NCBI GenBank assembly: GCA_964036195.1
Contig: OZ038458.1
Span: 25,495,832 to 25,559,831 of the forward strand
Reading direction: 5' to 3'
DNA: 64,000 bases
Source of the DNA: Sphaerolaimus hirsutus
Lineage: Eukaryota > Nematoda > Chromadorea > Monhysterida > Sphaerolaimidae
In this document: piece by piece, positions 57,577 through 64,000 of the stretch
Position numbering within the stretch: position 1 is the stretch's first letter
Layout of the letters: every line of letters starts with the position of its first letter
Program-made: the position numbers and the translations under genes
Notes under the pieces: model-generated
The model's database searches: none
What the model was told of the DNA's origin: nothing
What the model saw: the letters and a program-made list of their open reading frames with translations, nothing else

Positions 57577-59465
57577 ACAATGGGTTTCACACGAAACTTA
57601 GAAAACTCACAAATCAGCTTAGAACGCATTTGAGTTTCCTACATTGAGGTGGCCGTCAACTGCTGTTGACGGAGATTGAAAATGACTCATTGTGGAAAAC
57701 TCAAACACGTTCAAAGCTCATTTTTGAGTTTTCGAAATTTCGTGTTAAAACTAGCGTGCGCAGGGCCAATGTTGCAAATAGTGTCGTGGTTTGTTTTAGA
57801 TGCGGAAATGTGGCGGGAACAGGAGGGTGGGAATGAATCATGATGTGTCTGGACAACTGCAAAAAATATGTGTCTTTCTTGTAATGTGTTCGCAGAATAG
57901 ATTTCTCCGGAAGGATTAATAGTCCTGTTCCTGTTATAAAAACAAAAATAACCTCTCTTCACTACTGCTAAAATTCGACACCATAAAAAGAGCACTATAA
58001 ATCAACAATACCTCAAGAAGCAATAGAGAAAATACGACAAAAACCAACACACAAATTCTCACAGAAAACTTAGAGCGAGCGCCGACAAAATACGCAACTC
58101 AATGCAAAACGACGACAAAGAACAAAATCGGATCAAAAGCTACGTTGCAACGGAAAATCGGCGGGTTGTAAAACGACCGCAACGAAGCAAAACGGCCTTA
58201 TCACGACGCTATCAAAGCAGGTATTTTTCGGCCGCGCTTTTTACGATGTACACACTCGTACTTTTTAGGGGAAAAATGTTTTGGATACGGTTCGTTGAAA
58301 GTGGGCCTGAAAATTGATCGTCATGCAAGCACACCGTTTTTATTCATGACTCTATTTCGTTCGTGATTTGAGTGTAGTTTCTGCCGCAGCCGGTAAACCG
58401 CAACAACCGACGAAAAGGGCACTTGGTGATGAGTGAGTACAAATCTATAATATAAATTTTAAATAATTTTGGAAACGAGCCAAGCGAAACGTTATTTTGT
58501 TGGACATGTGCCAACTTATTCCGTAAAATAGACGAAAGCACGCCAGTAGGACATTGCGCGTTTTATTGAAATCACGTAGTACGTTACTTTGTTTCTACAT
58601 ATGCTGCGCAGCAGCTTCGGGCGCCATTTAAATTTCAAGCATGTCATTGTTTTGTCTACTCTCCGCCTTCGTTGACATTTTACAGGGAACCCGTCAATTT
58701 TTCTTGGCATTTATGCTTGTAATTTGACAGGTGTTGGAAATGATCCAAAGCGCTTCCTTATGCTGTTTTTCTCATCAAAATTATTTGTTTTGACTAATAG
58801 GTAGGTAAGTCTATTTGTATTTTAAGCACACCATTCTCCAAAAGGGAACATTGTGCGGACACAGTAACAGTGGTGTATTGCATGGAGCATTTTATACATT
58901 TTTTGGATAAAGTGATACAAGTAAGCATATTATACATTATTATTAAGTAAGCATGTCGTTCTTCTAATGTACCACAAGTTAATAATATTTACCTTGAGTC
59001 CCACCATTAAAAGCTTGTTCTGTTATAGGTTTGAACCAGGGAACACTTCCTTCCAGACCCTATGAAATGCCCTGTAAAATGTAAAATGTCATGTAAAATG
59101 CCTGTAAAATGACGAACGAAGTTGACACGACTTTTAACACTTGTAAATATGACAGGACATTTTAAACGTTCACGTAAATTATACCCGAGCACACATCCAT
59201 CCAATCCAAACCACGATCAATGGACAAATTTAGTGTAAATCAACGCGTCATCATCCACATTATTTTACAACCTCACTACACACAATCAAGAATATTTGGC
59301 AATCACCCATTGGGTCTGGTCGATTTGGTGCGGCTGCGTTTGCTAATGCTAATCGATGTGTTGCCGCCGGCGGCCACAGATTTCCTGGTGGATTTTTGTG
59401 TTCCATCGCCAGTTGGCTCTGCGTCGGATTGGGTGCACAGATTATAGTGGTGCAGCTGTTGGTGA
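57577..59465. other. Palindromic MITE, introner fragment, no gene
   Basis: A GCGCAC...GTGCGC palindrome occupies about 57577-57770. A degraded introner-family fragment (TGAAATGCCCTGTAAAATG) lies at about 59053-59160. From 59240 to 59460 a minus-strand frame of about 53 codons ends in a stop near 59300; it is discussed with the copy at 59466-59584. Confidence 0.4.
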
Positions 59466-59584
59466 CTGGGGGCGGCCACGCACCCTGAAAAGTATCATGT
59501 AAAGTGTCAAATGTCAATTAGAATATTTTCCGACATGACATTTGAAAAAATTGAATGACACTTTACGGGGTGCGGGACTGCCAC
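59466..59584 (-). mobile_element. Introner-family copy with intact splice-like ends, minus orientation
   Basis: On the minus strand it reads TTCAG, GTGGCAGTCCCGCACCCCG at the left and CAGGGTGCGTGGCCGCCCCCAG, TCACC at the right, with CAG on both sides. The interior (AAAGTGTCATTC and TTGACATTTGACACTTTAC) is short and palindromic. Excision would join two minus-strand frames in phase 2, but I found no acceptor upstream, so no gene is claimed. Confidence 0.8.
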
Positions 59585-59747
59585 CTGAACAATAGACTTT
59601 TGAGTTGTTTTAATGCGTGATCAATTACGATTCGCGTTTTGGACGATCCCACCCAAGGTATTATTTTTTAACACGCTGCTATTCTTTCATTTAACGCAAC
59701 AAAAATGCAACAAAAAGCACCATGTATAAGAGTCTATAGACTTACAT

Positions 59748-61202
59748 AAACACCTTCCCGGACAAGTTCACCACCCAATTTTTTATTTCACTTCGGATGT
59801 AATATCTCCGCCTATGGGGGTGCTATAAAGCTGAAAGTTTGAATATACAAACTTGTAACACCCCCCTACTCTGCTTCAATGAGTGGGGGTGGGGCGACTC
59901 ACTGCAGGGTGGGTTGCCCTATACACAACAACTTTTTTCAGCTTTTTTGGTGTCCCAAACAAGTTCACCACCGACTTGATTAGCTACACTTCGAGGGTCG
60001 TATCTCCAGCTGTGAGCCTGGTATAAAGCTTAAATTTGGGGGATGTTTTGCTAATGACCCCCCTTACAATACACCAGTGGGGCTGCCTGCCAGCGACCCA
60101 CTACAGTATGCGCTGCTACATGTACAGTTGTTCATTTTTTAAAAATGACCCAAGTGTCCCAAACAGGTTTGCCACCCAACTGCATTATAAAAAAGGTTGT
60201 GAGAACATACCTGATAAAAAATTGAGTCAGATTTGAACCTTAGTTCTGCTCATGCAAATTTTTTCAGTAGGGCACCCACCCCGTCCCATAAACGTCAGAC
60301 CGAAAATTTCACTTTTAACCAATTTTTTGTTTCACACTTAAAAAGTTGGTTTACAAAGTCCACTAGGGAAGGATCCAAGGTTCAAAGTTACATAAACAAC
60401 ATGACCTCTAAAATGCCTCCATAAGGAAATTTATTTGGGGTGAATATTATGATGTCATAATCACATGATCACAGGAACAAAATTTGACAAAATTCCCACT
60501 TTTTCATTCACCCCAAATAAATTTCCTTATGCAGGCATTTTAGAGGTCATGTTGTTTACATAACTTTGAACCTTAGACCCTTCCCTAATGAACTTTGTAA
60601 ACCAACTTTTTAAGTGTGAAACAAAAATTGGTTTAAAGTGAAATTTTCAGTCTGCTGTTTGTGGGACAGGGTGGGTGCACTACTGAAAAATTTATAATGA
60701 GCAGAACTAGGGTGCAAATTTTATTCAATTTTATATCAGGTATGTTCTCACAACATTTTTCTATAATCCAGTTGGGTGGCGAACTTGTTTGAGAGACTTG
60801 GGTTGTCTTAAAAAATGAACAAATTTATATGCGGCTACCCTTGCTGTAGTGGGTCATTGGCAGCCACCCACTTGTGTATTGTAAGAGGGGGTTGTTTGAA
60901 AGACATCCCCCAAATTTCAGCTTTCTATCACGCTCACAGCTGGAGATATGGCCCTCGTAGTGTAGCTAGTCAAGTGTGTGGTGAACTTGTTTAGGACACG
61001 GAAAAAAACACAAAAAATGTTTGCATATAGGGCGACCCACCCTGTAGTGAGTCGCCGCACCTTCCCCCCATTGATACGGAGTAGCGGGGTGTTAGGACTA
61101 TATACCCACCAAATATTAGCTTTGTACCACTCCCGTAGCCAGAGATATTGCATCTGAAGTGAAATAAAAAAATGGGTGGTGAACTTGTCCGGGAAGGTGT
61201 TT
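59748..61202. mobile_element. Intact 1.46-kb foldback element
   Basis: Ends AAACACCTTCCCGGACAAGT and its complement; both arms of about 700 bp are complementary with many small mismatches, meeting near 60465 at ATGATGTCATAATCACATGATC. The flanks share ACAT. It is the uninterrupted reference for the copies at 21018-23940, 22015-23472 and 36699-38775. Confidence 0.9.
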
Positions 61203-62721
61203 ACATATTTAAGTATGTACCTAGATGGTGTAAAACAGGTTCTAACGTAACACAGTCATTGTTTTTAACGTCTGTTCTGCATCGTCCGGATCAGTGACGA
61301 AAAATGTGGCGGTGACGCAGTGATTGTCACCGCCTGCTTTTTCGATGTCATCGCAAGAAAATGAAGTGTCATCGCGGTGACAATCACCGCCACATTTTCA
61401 GAGCAACGGCTAAGGGCACAATTTTTGAGAATCCATTTTGAGAATTCCATAAATAGGTAGAAGCGCAAGCAAATAGCGTGGCGTCAAATTAGCATTTGAC
61501 ACACATAAAAACGGCTCGCCTGCCCCTTTTGCACACAGCCAGTGGGAGTAAAAATTCAAATCGTTTTGATGTACACAAACACACCGGAGAGGTGAGCATT
61601 GCAGGGAATGTAAAAGCATTTTCCAATAGCTTTTCGGATTTCGTTTTTCACTTCCTTCAGCTGTGTATTTGTGAGAATGATAATTTTTCAGTGCGCAGAA
61701 TTTTTTGACATCGATCATTAATGCAGTTGTGACCATTTTGTGACATCGATCATTAATTAATCGACCAAAAACTGCAGTTTGTGATCTATATATTGCAGAA
61801 CACACATTAAATGCAATGACTGAGTTATGTTAGGCAGGGGTCTCCTAGATTTCGACACTCCGGGGGTTGGACACATAGCAAATCGCTCCTCAAGAGGGAT
61901 AGATAGCTGAAAATTTTTCTGGAGGGGTGGCGGGGTTGGGGGAGGGTTTCGCGGGGGTTCAATATATAGGCTTTTTTGAGGTGCAGAAAAAAGAAAAGGG
62001 AGAAGTAGGTGAAAAATGCTAAAAATAGGTATATAAGCCCATCTACTGTATTTAGTGCTTTACTAAATATCTATATGAAGCCGTGCCCGTGGAGGGGTAC
62101 AAATTCACTGAACCCCTGAGATGCTTATACATGTCAGTTATTGTTGCATTTTTCTACTTCTGCATATGTTACTTGCAAGGAATACCTAAGTACTGGGAGA
62201 TGAAAAAATCCTGGAAAATACCCCCCCCCCCTTGTAAATTACACTCAAAAAATAAGCCCCCTGGGTGTATTTCAAGGAAATATGGTAAATATATATACAA
62301 ATATTGGTGTCACTGCCTCAAAAATGCCTGTCACTCACTGTCACCGCCAGAATTTTTGACCTTTTTTCGTCTATGGTCCGGATAACAAACAGTAGCTTTT
62401 GTCATGTACGTTCTGTTTACAGTCAATTTTGGGGGGGGGGGGGTATTTCGAGGGGGGCTAATAAATTCAAAGTGTCCATTTTGAGGGGGGGGTATTTCGA
62501 GAAGGGGGTATTTCGAGGAAATACTGTACTTCAATATATTTGCTTTGTGCATGTGTGCATTCCAAACCTCCAAAAATCTGAAAGCAGGTTTTCCTATCGA
62601 CTAACCCCTTTCCTTCGCCTGCTTAGCTTCACTCTTATTTGTGAGTTCGCTTTTAGCCGAGCGGCTTAGCGATTTTGAAGGAGGTGTGGGCGGAGTACGG
62701 CCCGGTTTTTTTACCGGCGGC
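61203..62721. other. Repeat remnants, no gene
   Basis: A short palindrome GTGACAATCACCGCC lies at about 61320-61395, a GATAGATAG-family element at 61835-62080, and a G-run element at about 62215-62528. No exon is supportable. Confidence 0.5.
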
Positions 62722-62896
62722 CAGGGGCAGTCCCAGACCCTGTAAAACACCCTGGAAAATGTCAAATGTTATGGAAAATGACCTGTAAAATGGCAAACGT
62801 ACCTTTGCCATTCTGCCGGGCATTTTACATCACTTTAAACACTTTGCATGATATTTGACATTTGACATGACATTTGACAGGGTTTGGGACTGGCAC
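62722..62896 (-). mobile_element. Introner-family copy with intact ends, minus orientation
   Basis: Minus-strand ends are GTGCCAGTCCCAAACCCTGTC and AGGGTCTGGGACTGCCCCTG. The interior palindrome (TACATCACTTTAAACACTTTGC and complement) is well preserved. It has no flanking exon that I can recognise, so it is a candidate recent non-genic insertion. Confidence 0.85.
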
Positions 62897-63720
62897 CGGG
62901 CAGCCAATACTGCAGGCTTCGGTAGGCTGGCGCCCGGTGGGCGCAGAAAAAGTGGCTCCTGTATTGTTGGGGTGTATTATTATAAATATGAAAAACGATT
63001 TAGTTCTGACGTAAAATTCAGCTGCATTTGCACAAACACAAACATTGTCAAGCCAAGGGGGTTCTGGGGCGGCGATAACGAAAGCGCGCAGAGTTTCTTC
63101 CTGCTTTTTTGTGAAGGGCCTATCGAACATCTGAAGTGGGTAGGGTCGGGGCAGGTCGGCCGAGCCGAACGCTAATCTCCGAGCCGCTTCTGTCAGTCTG
63201 CGTGTTTGGAGTTTGTATGTCTATCCAAATTTGCAAGTGTAAAACATTGCAAAATAACTTTATTTTACGTTTTCTTGAGTAATAGGTAAATAGAAAGAAA
63301 CATTGGGTTTTACTTTTTTTCCGAGGAAAAGCACTTTACGTTTGCCAGGCTAAAAATCGTTTACTCAACGTTGTCTGTACTCTGTATCAGTAAAAAAATG
63401 GCTAACGCCAAACAAAAAGTGGACGCTGCCTCCACAGCAAATAGAGATGAAGTGTGTCTCTCAAATGGACATGAAGTGCGTCTCTCAAATGGACATTAAT
63501 ATATATTGGATGCACAAAAGTAATGTATCATTGCTTAGAAAATGGCATACACTTCACTGATAACACACTTTACTGTGGTTACATATCCCACCTGAATAAA
63601 GAAACTATTTGTATTACATCACAAGAGTTACATGTATTGACTGTTAAATGCACAAAAGCAATATATCATTACATCTGCATTGTGAGAAATGTCTCACATG
63701 GAACCCAGACTTTTACTTAT
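62897..63720. other. Unassigned sequence, repeat fragments
   Basis: A diverged fragment resembling the CAGAGTTG family lies at about 63240-63400. TGCACAAAAGTAATGTATCATT recurs about 140 bp later as TGCACAAAAGCAATATATCATT, so the long frame there is repeat-derived. Confidence 0.4.
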
Positions 63721-63721
63721 T

Positions 63722-64000
63722 CAATAGTTTTCAAGGCAGATTACAGTGTCAGACGTACACATCCATGTAAAAAAAGTTTCACACCCTTCAACTATCTGAG
63801 ACAAAAAGGAAAAAAATTCACTCAAGTTTATCACAGCTGCGTGAGCTGTGCTATGTGTGTGTTTAAAACCAAAAAGCTCACGCAGCTGTGATAAACTTGA
63901 GTGAATTTTTTTCCTTTTTGTCTCAGATAGTTGAAGGGTGTGAAACTTTTTTTACATGGATGTATAGGTCTAACACTGTAATCTGCCTTGAAAACTATTG
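63722..64000. repeat. Long inverted repeat reaching the window edge
   Basis: CAATAGTTTTCAAGGCAGAT at 63722 and its complement ending at 64000 bound arms of about 125 bp that are almost perfectly complementary, around a 25-30-bp spacer near 63861. The symmetry may continue beyond the window. High arm identity suggests recent origin. Confidence 0.9.

Noticed and set aside
63523-63891. A cysteine-containing 122-codon frame near the end of the window
   Set aside because: It contains an internal DNA duplication and runs into one arm of a palindrome; it looks repeat-derived.

Overview
The window is nuclear DNA from an animal with heavily transposon-invaded, AT-rich non-coding sequence and small GC-rich exons. 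An ecdysozoan is likely, possibly a nematode or close relative. The pointer is a complete zona-pellucida-domain protein that reads like the cuticlin (CUT) family of moulting animals, supported by a metazoan WAVE/SCAR gene and an alpha-arrestin gene. No single open reading frame represents a gene: every gene is split into small exons, which I assembled by hand from splice sites, intron phase and protein-family fit. No tRNA, rRNA, CRISPR or prokaryotic feature is visible, and I found no transposase ORF.

Layout. (1) About 1-1640: three nested DNA-transposon remnants. (2) About 2817-5812, minus strand: a Tudor-domain gene (eight exons, 308 codons, 3' end unresolved; a zinc-knuckle ORF at 1748-1885 may or may not be its last exon). 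(3) About 5813-17888: repeats only, including hAT-type MITEs, a satellite array (10860-13085) and two short-unit tandem arrays (13085-14030). (4) 17889-26271, plus strand: an alpha-arrestin-like gene, ten exons, about 570 aa. (5) 27047-32182, minus strand: a ZP-domain, cuticlin-like, furin-site-bearing membrane protein, seven exons, 398-407 aa. (6) About 32183-43136: repeats. (7) 43137-55908, minus strand: WAVE/SCAR (WASF), eleven exons, 617 aa, complete from WAVE homology domain to WH2-central-acidic tail. (8) About 55909-64000: GC-rich upstream DNA, then repeats.

The most interesting system is in the arrestin gene. Four of its nine introns (19011-19144, 19683-19966, 24251-24412, 25912-26100) are, from splice site to splice site, copies of one short terminal-inverted-repeat DNA element. 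Its left end supplies the 5' splice site (GTGCCAGTCCC...), and its right end (...GGGACTGCCCC) runs into a target-derived CAG that supplies the 3' splice site. Removing each element rejoins an uninterrupted arrestin frame. These are introners, that is, transposon-made introns. Related copies lie outside recognised exons at 7377-8344, 15124-15285, 28417-28555, 39489-39735, 59466-59584 and 62722-62896. A fifth arrestin intron (24638-25740) is almost exactly filled by a different, hAT-like MITE whose flanking repeat contains both splice sites. This gene therefore appears to have gained about half of its introns from two transposon families.

Other themes are pure-C polypyrimidine tracts of 10-16 nt before many 3' splice sites, transposons nested up to three deep with readable target-site duplications, long foldback elements that would make an intron of the arrestin transcript double-stranded, and GC-rich islands a few hundred bases upstream of each gene start.
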